The translations under genes and the position numbers were made by a program. Shown here one piece after another: positions 1 to 6,385 of a stretch of 10,048 bases of DNA; position 1 is the first letter of the stretch, and each line of letters starts with the position of its first letter. The stretch is from Fimenecus sp045531435 (GTDB lineage: Bacteria; Bacillota; Clostridia; Oscillospirales; Acutalibacteraceae): positions 1-10,048 of the forward strand of contig JAZSDZ010000097.1 of NCBI GenBank assembly GCA_045531435.1, read 5' to 3'. The notes beneath the pieces were generated by a model. The model made no database searches, was not told the DNA's origin, and saw only the letters and a list, made by a program, of their open reading frames with translations.

Positions 1-5
1 TTATA

Positions 6-1178
6 TTAATAGTGCTTAGCACCACATTCACAATATTCATGACTTCCTAAATTGAAAAGCATTCTGAAGAAGTTTCCGAAGTTCCAGAAGAAGCCTACAA
101 TACCCTGAGAATGACATTTACAATCGCATTCTACTCCACAATTAATACAAACACCGTCATCATAATTGTGGTCAAATGCAGCAACTTCATAATGTCCTGC
201 AAGATATTCCTCACATTCTTCACAGTAAACACCGGCTGAACATCCGTCAGATTCACATGTTGCAAATACATCTGCTACATATGTGAGTTCGTGTACTACT
301 GTTGTTTCAACGCCCTCTTCATCAACAACTTTTACTTCGTGTGAATCCATCTTTTCAAATGTGAAATCCCATTCAGTACCTGCTTGCCAGTCAGTAAGAT
401 TGATGAAATAAGTTTCACCTGCCTGGAATTCATATACACATTCAAAATCGTTATTTACGCCATATTCAATATCATCATGATATGTTAAAAGCTGTTCCTT
501 CAGATTATAAACATCGAAGCATGGGTCTGCATTCTGGCTATCAGATTTTGCAACATAAATTGCTGTTTCTACAGGAACAAATCTGTACCACTGGTCTTTT
601 CCTTCTTTACATGTAACCTTTTCGCTATAACCATCAGAAAGGATTTTACCATCAAAATTTGCTCCGCAAAGACATGTGTCGAACATATTATCAACTTTTT
701 TGTGGTCACAAGGCAAATAACATGCAGCACAAGCACCATTCTTATATGAGTCATGTAAGCATTCAAGTGTTATATCAAAATTCTTTGCACCTCTGTGATT
801 ACCTACTGCGAAATAATATGTTTCACCTGCTTTGAACTCATACTCGAGGTAGAAATCAAGGTTTTTATCATCCTTGTCCTCTGCCTTTTTCAGATACTCG
901 CCATCGATTTTAGCCTTATCATACAATTCAACATATGGGTCACTATCTTCATTCCCTCTTGAATCAGAACTAAGTGCATAAACACCATCATTGTAAGCAA
1001 CAAAACGATAAAAAGCATATTCAGAATATTGTGTTGCGCCAGGCAAATTAACAGGTCTCTTTTCACCTAATATAATTGTGCCGTCAAAATCTTGATATTC
1101 TTCAGCAGCAACTGCTGTAATTGATACTGCTGATAAAGCAATTACCAACGCAAGAATAACTGATAAGAATTTTTTCAT
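6..1178 (-). CDS. Secreted Cys-rich protein with two similar beta-sandwich-like repeats and a CxCxCH...CxCGxxHY tail
   Basis: 390 aa. Residues 1-25 are a classical signal peptide (MKK, hydrophobic core, AVAA before EE), so the product is exported. Two similar segments follow, about residues 28-138 and 175-276. Each has an FDG start, a YRFV strand, a D-P-x-x-x-x-Y stretch and an F-x-A-G-E-T-Y-x-F/I strand, which resembles PPC-type (bacterial pre-peptidase C-terminal) beta-sandwich domains. A Cys-rich link at 140-172 and a second Cys-rich stretch at 308-356 carry the same mini-motif, H-x-(x)-Y-x-x-G-x-C-x-x-C (H142-C153 and H337-C347). The last 40 residues hold CDCKCH (351-356), an aromatic Phe/Trp-rich helix-like stretch (362-377), then CECGAKHY at the terminus. 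Similar tails occur in secreted proteins of gut Clostridia as I recall them; the function is unknown. There is no LPxTG motif and no enzyme signature. GGGAG at 1187-1191 lies 8 nt before the ATG and fixes the start. The gene stands alone behind its own promoter. Confidence 0.85.
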   Translation of the reverse strand: MKKFLSVILALVIALSAVSITAVAAEEYQDFDGTIILGEKRPVNLPGATQYSEYAFYRFVAYNDGVYALSSDSRGNEDSDPYVELYDKAKIDGEYLKKAEDKDDKNLDFYLEYEFKAGETYYFAVGNHRGAKNFDITLECLHDSYKNGACAACYLPCDHKKVDNMFDTCLCGANFDGKILSDGYSEKVTCKEGKDQWYRFVPVETAIYVAKSDSQNADPCFDVYNLKEQLLTYHDDIEYGVNNDFECVYEFQAGETYFINLTDWQAGTEWDFTFEKMDSHEVKVVDEEGVETTVVHELTYVADVFATCESDGCSAGVYCEECEEYLAGHYEVAAFDHNYDDGVCINCGVECDCKCHSQGIVGFFWNFGNFFRMLFNLGSHEYCECGAKHY

Positions 1179-1210
1179 GTGTCTAACTCCCTTTAATTTT
1201 TTATATTTTC

Positions 1211-1223
1211 AGAACTGTGTTCT
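1211..1223 (-). promoter_or_regulatory. Possible operator: AGAAC-N3-GTTCT palindrome just after the start site
   Basis: A 13-nt inverted repeat with 5-bp arms around a 3-nt centre lies immediately downstream of the predicted transcription start of the secreted-protein gene. Its position would suit a repressor site. The arms are short, so chance is possible and no regulator can be named. It is not a standard Firmicutes LexA box, because the gap between GAAC and GTTC is 3 nt rather than 4. Confidence 0.3.
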
Positions 1224-1232
1224 CAAAGTACA

Positions 1233-1261
1233 ATTTTAACACTCAAGTAAAAATATGTCAA
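1233..1261 (-). promoter_or_regulatory. Promoter of the secreted Cys-rich protein gene
   Basis: On the minus strand, TTGACA (1256-1261) is followed by a 17-nt spacer and TAAAAT (1233-1238). A TG one base upstream of the -10 makes it an extended -10. This is a near-perfect sigma-A promoter and implies strong transcription starting near 1226, with a leader of about 48 nt. Confidence 0.75.
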
Positions 1262-1288
1262 TACAAGCACTTTTCACTAATTCAATTT

Positions 1289-2377
1289 TTACCATCTGTT
1301 TTCCACATATTCACAGAAAGCATACATATCCTTTATTTCAAGCTTTGTTCCGTCATCAAGAATAACATCGCCATTCCAAAGACCGTGAACCTGATGTGCG
1401 TGCATTCTGCCGATTTTAAGGTCAAGGTCAGTATGATAGTCAAATGTTGGTGTCATTGTAAGATTAAATCTTCCATCTTCTGAAATAAACTTCCAAGGCT
1501 CCATGTACTTATCATCCTTAGGGAATGTTTCAACATCAATCGCACCGAATTTATGAGCCTTTCCGTCATAGAAAATCGCTGTTTCGGTTGCATTGCTCTC
1601 GTTACCAATTGCCCATGTGATTTCAAAACCAAAAATATGGTTTACACCATCTGCATCAGGAATATATGTAGCACCACTACCCCAATACCATACCATTTCA
1701 TGAATTGTATTAACTCGTCCCCAGTCAAGGAATGCGAATGAATCTTTTTTTGAGAATGTGTATATTTCATTACCAATTCTCATTGTACCCTCACAAGGCA
1801 TACCAATCTGTTTTGTTGTCATAAAATATCTTGTGGGGTCTTCGTCAAAAGGAAGAACAGTTGTGATATTTTCAAGTCCCGGTGCAATATCCATCTGGAA
1901 ATTACACTCAACAACACCTCTGTCTTTCGTAGGGCATCTGAACCAAAGTGTTCTCTCTGTTTCTTTTGTGTCAAAATCGAAATCAGCCTTACCAATTTTA
2001 TCTCTGTAACGATTAGGTACATCACCCTTTGCAGGTGGAACATGCTTTTCGCCACCTAAGAAAAGATTTGTACAATCAATGACCTCTTTACCATTAACAA
2101 GGTCAATAAGTTTTGCAGCAACATAGCCACCGATTTTGATATTGGCAAAGCTCAACTGCACCATATATTTACCATTTGAAACCTGATAAAAATCCCATTC
2201 CTTACGGCTCATAACACCTGATTTAACAAGGTTACGGTCATACTCGAAAACATTGTGTCTTGCCCATCCTTTAGCATTAAGCGTGCCGTCAGCATTAAGA
2301 AGTGGAGTGCTTTCAGTATATTCAATCTGTTTTGATTTTTCCTTCCATTCCCAGAAAGGTACATAGGTTTTTTCCAT
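1289..2377 (-). CDS. DUF2804 domain-containing protein
   Basis: About 362 aa from the chosen start. I recognise the overall pattern of the DUF2804 family: an N-terminal T-P-L-L-N-x-D-G-T-L segment with G-W-A-R-x-N, then R-K-E-W-D-F-Y, then a long series of beta strands with DWGR and W-x-W-G-S-G in the middle, ending near a G-x-W-x-G-D-V-x-L-D-D-G-x-x-x-x-I strand. The function of the family is unknown. There is no signal peptide or membrane segment, so the protein is probably cytoplasmic. Two in-frame ATGs exist, at 2383 and 2377. AGGAG at 2386-2390 is only 2 nt from the first but 8 nt from the second, so I chose 2377; the upstream start would add MN. It has its own promoter. No terminator hairpin is visible between its stop and the next promoter. 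Confidence 0.8.
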   Translation of the reverse strand: MEKTYVPFWEWKEKSKQIEYTESTPLLNADGTLNAKGWARHNVFEYDRNLVKSGVMSRKEWDFYQVSNGKYMVQLSFANIKIGGYVAAKLIDLVNGKEVIDCTNLFLGGEKHVPPAKGDVPNRYRDKIGKADFDFDTKETERTLWFRCPTKDRGVVECNFQMDIAPGLENITTVLPFDEDPTRYFMTTKQIGMPCEGTMRIGNEIYTFSKKDSFAFLDWGRVNTIHEMVWYWGSGATYIPDADGVNHIFGFEITWAIGNESNATETAIFYDGKAHKFGAIDVETFPKDDKYMEPWKFISEDGRFNLTMTPTFDYHTDLDLKIGRMHAHQVHGLWNGDVILDDGTKLEIKDMYAFCEYVENRW

Positions 2378-2413
2378 ATTCATCTCTCCTATAAAATTTT
2401 CCCTTATGGAACA

Positions 2414-2442
2414 ATTATACTAACTAAGCCTTCTATTTGCAA
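2414..2442 (-). promoter_or_regulatory. Promoter of the DUF2804 gene
   Basis: On the minus strand, TTGCAA (2437-2442), a 17-nt spacer and a perfect TATAAT (2414-2419) stand about 37 nt upstream of the preferred ATG. This separates the gene from the five-gene unit upstream. No terminator hairpin is seen between that unit and this promoter, so some read-through is possible. Confidence 0.7.
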
Positions 2443-2467
2443 TAAGTTATATAAAGTTTTTTGGAAA

Positions 2468-2842
2468 TTATTTTTGTAAAAAGCACAAATCGTAGTCATC
2501 AACTGTTAAAAGCAAGTTTTTTTCGCCATTTTCTGTTTCTGTAAGGCTCATATTCCCCTCTTTTCCCTCAAGGAAAATTTTGTAATCATTCTCGTCATCA
2601 GTTACAAGCATTTCCTCATAAGCACCTTTGTATGTTTCCATATTCGTCACATCATTAATGATAATTTCACCATCTCTTAATGTGAGAACTATATCACCCA
2701 CAGACACTTTGCTATTACTGTCAATATTTGTTGCAGATTCAAGTTTCCATTGACAATCTTCAATCGCTATCTCATTTTTTCCACAAGCTGACAAAATCAT
2801 AGCCAGGATACATATGCACAACACAAGAATTATATTTTTCAT
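2468..2842 (-). CDS. Small putative lipoprotein
   Basis: 124 aa. The N-terminus has a Lys, a hydrophobic core and a lipobox L-S-A-C with the lipidated Cys at residue 20, so the protein should be anchored to the outer face of the membrane. The mature part of about 104 residues is acidic and predicted mostly beta: it starts C-Q-W-K-L-E-S and alternates strands with Asp/Gly/Asn turns, vaguely like META/HslJ-type small lipoproteins. I do not recognise a specific family. GAGGTG, 7 nt before the ATG at 2842 and inside the end of the oxidoreductase gene, selects this start. An in-frame ATG 27 nt upstream would overlap that gene and spoil the signal peptide. It is the last gene of the five-gene unit, with a 4-nt gap. 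Confidence 0.75.
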   Translation of the reverse strand: MKNIILVLCICILAMILSACGKNEIAIEDCQWKLESATNIDSNSKVSVGDIVLTLRDGEIIINDVTNMETYKGAYEEMLVTDDENDYKIFLEGKEGNMSLTETENGEKNLLLTVDDYDLCFLQK

Positions 2843-2846
2843 ATAA

Positions 2847-3806
2847 TTACACCTCGAACGGATACACAAGATTCATTTGTTTTCGACACTCGTCCATAAT
2901 TTTCATACATTCTCTTGTTGAAGAGAATGGAATATATGATGATTCTTTTTTACCTTGTCTTATTTCTTCTGCAACACAATTAAATTCTGTAAGATAATCC
3001 GTTTTTCCTCTGAACACCTTTCTGCGAATACCTTTTTTTAGAATCGCCTTTGATGCCATATGGAAAAACACGGGTAATTTTATATTTCCCTTTGTTCCCA
3101 CAATTTTACAATCCTCTTTAAGTTTGCAAAGTGACATATTAAGAGTGCATTTAAAATTATCATAATCAAGAATTACAGTTTCAGCTATATCAATACCATC
3201 TTTTATTTCACCTTCACACTTTATACCCTTTGGCACTCCGAAAAGATTATAACAATATGTAATAGGATAAATGCCAATATCGAGTAATGCCCCACCTGCT
3301 GTTTCGGGCATTAATACTCGTGAATCCTTTGACATCATAATGCCAGGAAAAGCATAGTTGATTGTGACTTCTTTAATTTCTCCAATTTCTCCACTTTGCA
3401 CCCATTCTTTCACTTTAAGTGCAACAGGTGAAAACCAAGTCCACATTGCCTCACAGAAATACGTATCAGTTTCTTTTGCAGTATTTATTAAAATGTCAAC
3501 ATCTTTAAGTGAAACACCAACAGGTTTTTCACATAACACAGGCTTCCCCATTTTCATTGCCTTTACTGCATATTTAACGTGAGATGTATGTGGTGTTGCA
3601 ATATAAACTCCATCAACATCATCACGATTTACAGCACTTTCAAAATCTTCAAAAGCCATCGCACCATACTTATCAGCAAAATTCTTCGCTTTGGAAAAAG
3701 TACGGCTATAAACAGAAACTATTTTGTGATTTCCTTTATAAATATTCATAGCAGTGCTTTTTGCAATACCACCACTGCCAACATACGCCCATCTGAAATC
3801 TGCCAT
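2847..3806 (-). CDS. Gfo/Idh/MocA-family oxidoreductase
   Basis: 319 aa, the usual length for the family. The N-terminal Rossmann domain shows G-S-G-G-I-A (residues 10-15), the strand I-A-T-P-H-T-S-H, and the family mark E-K-P at 93-95, whose Lys normally contacts the nicotinamide cofactor and substrate. The C-terminal alpha/beta domain includes G-G-A-L-L-D-I-G-I-Y at 171-180. Tyr stands where many relatives have the catalytic His, and together with E-A-M-W-T it resembles the dihydrodiol dehydrogenase/D-xylose dehydrogenase branch. The protein is a cytoplasmic NAD(P)-dependent dehydrogenase, probably acting on a sugar or polyol; the substrate is not predictable. The GAGGTG ribosome site overlaps the stop of the upstream yolD-like gene, with a 3-nt gap, so the two are co-transcribed and perhaps coupled. 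A role in DNA repair is not implied by the family. Confidence 0.9.
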   Translation of the reverse strand: MADFRWAYVGSGGIAKSTAMNIYKGNHKIVSVYSRTFSKAKNFADKYGAMAFEDFESAVNRDDVDGVYIATPHTSHVKYAVKAMKMGKPVLCEKPVGVSLKDVDILINTAKETDTYFCEAMWTWFSPVALKVKEWVQSGEIGEIKEVTINYAFPGIMMSKDSRVLMPETAGGALLDIGIYPITYCYNLFGVPKGIKCEGEIKDGIDIAETVILDYDNFKCTLNMSLCKLKEDCKIVGTKGNIKLPVFFHMASKAILKKGIRRKVFRGKTDYLTEFNCVAEEIRQGKKESSYIPFSSTRECMKIMDECRKQMNLVYPFEV

Positions 3807-3809
3807 TTT

Positions 3810-4238
3810 CTACACCTCATATCTTTGTGGAAAAATTTCACTTTCTATCTCTGATATCTCGTCAATCCTTATCTCTGTATTATCAGTAAAATAAAGGATT
3901 CTGTTGAGATAATCATATTTTTTTACATTACCCGTGAACTCAATATATGTTCCACCAGTTTTCAGTAAATCAGGCATAAAATAAGTTACCGATATTTCGG
4001 GTTGCTCGTAAATATGTTCTATAATAAAACTGAATTTTTCATTGAGAATTGTTTTTGTTGTTTCATCAAGTTCTATTTTCTTATCCGTAAGTCTTTCTGT
4101 TTCTTTTATCGCCTCGTTATGGCCTGTCAATGCTGCAAAGGGAGAGAACTGTGCTGCTCGGTCATGCATTGACATATGTGGTCTTTTCATTGATTTGTGA
4201 TGTGGAAGGTTGATTATATCCTTATATCTGTCATCCAT
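3810..4238 (-). CDS. YolD-like family protein
   Basis: 142 aa, soluble. The N-terminal half carries the signature seen in clostridial YolD-like proteins: D-R-Y-x-D-I-I-x-L-P-H-H, then H-D-R-A-A-Q-F-S-P-F-A-A-L-T-G-H (25-40), then E-T-E-R-L-T-D-x-x-I-E-L-D-E (46-59). The C-terminal half is beta-rich and less typical. In Firmicutes, yolD-like genes commonly sit next to UmuC-like Y-family polymerases (as in the B. subtilis yqjW/uvrX neighbourhoods) and are proposed to act with them, though the biochemical role is unsettled. Here the polymerase gene is two genes upstream, with one acetyltransferase gene between. AGGA at 4247-4250, overlapping the acetyltransferase stop, lies 8 nt before the ATG. 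Confidence 0.85.
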   Translation of the reverse strand: MDDRYKDIINLPHHKSMKRPHMSMHDRAAQFSPFAALTGHNEAIKETERLTDKKIELDETTKTILNEKFSFIIEHIYEQPEISVTYFMPDLLKTGGTYIEFTGNVKKYDYLNRILYFTDNTEIRIDEISEIESEIFPQRYEV

Positions 4239-4249
4239 TTTTCTTATCC

Positions 4250-4732
4250 TTATAAATCAAGTTTCATATAAATCGTGTTATCCAAAGGACTGTCATTGTA
4301 ACAATCAATCTCATAAAAGCCAATCTTTTTATACATTTCTATTGCCGTCTGCAAAAACGGTAATGTATCAAGCAGCATACTGTTGTAACCTATTTCCTTT
4401 GCATCAGAAATTACTTTTGCAACGAGTATTTTTGCTATCCCCTTATTTCTGAATTCAGGTTTTACATAAAGCCTTTTCATTTCACATTGTGTATTGCTAA
4501 GTTTTCTCAACGCAATGCAGCCCGCAATCTCATCTTCACAATAAGCAACATAAAGTCTGCCGTAAGGCAAACCATATTTATCACAAAGATTTTCTATCTC
4601 ATGGTCATATTTCTGAATTTCAAGATACTTTCTGAAGTCACTATCACCAGCCACAAGAAAATCAGTGTACTCAGTAAACAAAGATTCAACTTTGTCCTTC
4701 AATTCATACCCGTAAACAAGTTTTACATCCAT
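4250..4732 (-). CDS. GNAT-family N-acetyltransferase
   Basis: 160 aa. It has the GNAT core: strand G-R-L-Y-V-A-Y-x-E-D-E-I-A-G-C-I-A-L (58-75), then motif A M-K-R-L-Y-V-K-P-E-F-R-N-K-G-I-A (85-100), whose R-x-x-G-x-A loop binds acetyl-CoA, and motif B with M-Y-K-K-I-G-F-Y (133-140). It should transfer an acetyl group from acetyl-CoA to an amine; the substrate is unknown. The reading frame stays open 60 nt further upstream inside the polymerase gene. The ATG at 4732 is preferred because it begins one base after the polymerase stop (TAA-A-ATG) and gives the normal N-terminus. No strong Shine-Dalgarno precedes it, so translation probably depends on ribosomes finishing the polymerase. Confidence 0.88.
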   Translation of the reverse strand: MDVKLVYGYELKDKVESLFTEYTDFLVAGDSDFRKYLEIQKYDHEIENLCDKYGLPYGRLYVAYCEDEIAGCIALRKLSNTQCEMKRLYVKPEFRNKGIAKILVAKVISDAKEIGYNSMLLDTLPFLQTAIEMYKKIGFYEIDCYNDSPLDNTIYMKLDL

Positions 4733-4733
4733 T

Positions 4734-6236
4734 TTATGCTTTGTGACCACCAATCTGACTGTTTCTTTCCTTTGCTGTCGCACCCTCCTCAAGATTCATA
4801 CCCTTAAAGATTGCATTTTTACCATATTTTTTCTTTATGTCAAGCACAGCTTTTTGCATACGCTTTTCTTTTTCTAAAAATTCTTTTTCCTTTTGCTGTT
4901 CTTCTGCCAATTCTTTATAATCAGTAAATAAATCAAGCTGTTCAGGTGCTTTTTCTTTTATTTCAGATTCTCTCGCAAGTTTACATGCATTAATAGTTAT
5001 TCGTCGTACCAACAGGCTTTTATTAACGATTTCATCAAAAAGTTTCATTGTTGCATCAACAATAAGTTTAGAAGATGATGTTTGTATATCAAGATTTGCT
5101 GTTCCATGAGCGTGTTTAGGGATTTTTCTGCCATAATGGTCAGTAACAATTTCTCCCTTATAATTTTTTCTTATTTTAGGATTTGTCAAATTTTCAATAT
5201 CATAGCCAATTGTCAACACTATCTGATTTGTCACAATTCCCTTTTCAACAAGGTCAAGCACCATAAGTTCTGCCATTTCTCTTGTTACAAGCTTTGCCTT
5301 ATCAAATGTATATGGTGTCTGAAGCACCTGCCCTGAACTTATACTGTTTGTCAATGGTTTATATGATTTTACATCTGCTATTGTACAAGGCTCCCAACCC
5401 CATGCGTGGTCAATAAGTAATTCTGCATTAACACCAAAAAGTTTATATAAAAATTCCTCATCAATCAAAGAGTATCTTGCCACATCACCCATTGTATAAA
5501 TTCCATACTTTTCTAATTTGTTGGCATAACCCTTGCCAACTCGCCAGAAATCAGTAATAGGCTTATGTGACCACAATTTTTTGCGATAACTCATTTCGTC
5601 AAGCTCGGCAATTCGCACACCATCTTCATCAGCAGTAATATGCTTTGCCTCAATATCCATAGCAATTTTTGCAAGATACATATTTGTACCGATTCCGGCA
5701 GTTGCTGTGATTCCCGTCGTTTTCAAGACATCCTGAATAAGCATTCTCGCAAAATCGTGAGCATTCATTTTATAAGTAGAAAGATAATGAGTTATATCAA
5801 TAAAAACCTCGTCTATTGAATAAACGTGGATATCTTCAGGTGCAATATATTTCAGATACACATTATGTATGCGTGTACTGTACTCCATATAATATGACAT
5901 TCTTGGTGATGCAATAATATATTCAAGTTTAAGTTCTGGATTATTGTTTATTTCTGTTGAATTGAATGATTTACCTACAAAAGTATTTTTTGGTGCATTT
6001 CTTAATCTCTGATTGTTAATCTCCTTTACTCGTTGCACAACCTCAAAAAGTCTTGCTCTTCCTGAAACTCCATATGATTTGAGTGCAGGAGTAACTGCAA
6101 GGCAAATAGTCTTTTCTGTACGATTTTCATCCGCTACAACAAGATTTGTTGTTAGTGGGTTAAGTCCCCTTTCAATACATTCGACTGAGGCGTAAAATGA
6201 CTTTAAATCTATACATAAATATTTGTGCTCTGTCAT
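4734..6236 (-). CDS. Y-family (UmuC/DinB-like) translesion DNA polymerase
   Basis: 500 aa. The palm/finger core has I-D-L-K-S-F-Y-A-S-V-E (9-19; D10 is a metal ligand and Y15 the likely steric gate), R-A-R-L-F-E-V (60-66), and Y-S-I-D-E-V-F-I-D (139-147; D142/E143 are the catalytic acids). Next come the A-G-I-G-T-N-M-Y-L-A-K helix-hairpin region (about 180-190), a second HhH around W-R-V-G-K-G-Y-A-N-K-L (231-241), and the little-finger domain to about 420. Q-L-D-L-F at about 433-437 fits a beta-clamp-binding motif. A Lys/Glu-rich coiled stretch follows, then a tail (about 470-500) ending E-R-N-x-Q-I-G-G-H-K-A, which as I recall is conserved in clostridial relatives. The protein copies across damaged template DNA with low fidelity. 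It belongs to the UvrX/YqjW-type branch rather than to compact Pol IV, which is about 350-420 aa. GGGAGG at 6247-6252 lies 10 nt before the ATG. It heads a five-gene unit. No LexA box was found upstream. Confidence 0.92.
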   Translation of the reverse strand: MTEHKYLCIDLKSFYASVECIERGLNPLTTNLVVADENRTEKTICLAVTPALKSYGVSGRARLFEVVQRVKEINNQRLRNAPKNTFVGKSFNSTEINNNPELKLEYIIASPRMSYYMEYSTRIHNVYLKYIAPEDIHVYSIDEVFIDITHYLSTYKMNAHDFARMLIQDVLKTTGITATAGIGTNMYLAKIAMDIEAKHITADEDGVRIAELDEMSYRKKLWSHKPITDFWRVGKGYANKLEKYGIYTMGDVARYSLIDEEFLYKLFGVNAELLIDHAWGWEPCTIADVKSYKPLTNSISSGQVLQTPYTFDKAKLVTREMAELMVLDLVEKGIVTNQIVLTIGYDIENLTNPKIRKNYKGEIVTDHYGRKIPKHAHGTANLDIQTSSSKLIVDATMKLFDEIVNKSLLVRRITINACKLARESEIKEKAPEQLDLFTDYKELAEEQQKEKEFLEKEKRMQKAVLDIKKKYGKNAIFKGMNLEEGATAKERNSQIGGHKA

Positions 6237-6270
6237 TCACCTCAGTCCTCCCTTCTCTATATACAACTAT

Positions 6271-6299
6271 ATAATATAATAATAACACATTATTTTCAA
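6271..6299 (-). promoter_or_regulatory. Candidate promoter of the polymerase operon
   Basis: On the minus strand, TTGAAA (6294-6299), a 17-nt spacer and TATTAT (6271-6276) lie about 35 nt upstream of the polymerase start. The surroundings are very AT-rich, so alternative -10 boxes exist nearby. It is divergent from the permease promoter at 6320-6348, with about 20 bp between the two -35 boxes. Confidence 0.45.
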
Positions 6300-6319
6300 T
6301 TATTTTTGTTCATTTTGTC

Positions 6320-6348
6320 TTTACAAATTTAAAAAAATAGCATATAAT
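6320..6348 (+). promoter_or_regulatory. Promoter of the amino-acid permease gene
   Basis: TTTACA (6320-6325), a 17-nt spacer and a perfect TATAAT (6343-6348) predict a start near 6355, leaving a leader of about 30 nt. That is too short for a T-box or other riboswitch, so any control must act at the promoter itself. Confidence 0.7.
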
Positions 6349-6385
6349 TGTTTTAACTTATTAAAGTGAAAGGATGGGTTCAAAT

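Noticed and set aside
1211..1223. LexA/SOS box at AGAACACAGTTCT
   Set aside because: The Firmicutes SOS box has four bases between GAAC and GTTC; here there are three. The gene is a surface protein, not a repair gene. Kept only as a generic palindrome.
2443..2467. Terminator after the lipoprotein gene
   Set aside because: AT-rich with an AAGTT direct repeat but no stable inverted repeat or hairpin with a T-tract, so no terminator is called.
2843..2869. Upstream ATG for the lipoprotein
   Set aside because: It overlaps the oxidoreductase and adds nine residues before the signal peptide. The ATG at 2842 has GAGGTG at good spacing and a clean lipoprotein signal.
4733..4792. Longer acetyltransferase start inside the polymerase gene
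   Set aside because: It would overlap the polymerase by about 59 nt and add 20 basic residues not expected before a GNAT fold. The ATG one base after the polymerase stop fits better.
6349..6385. T-box or other riboswitch before the permease
   Set aside because: The predicted leader is about 30 nt and has no hairpin, too short for any known amino-acid riboswitch.
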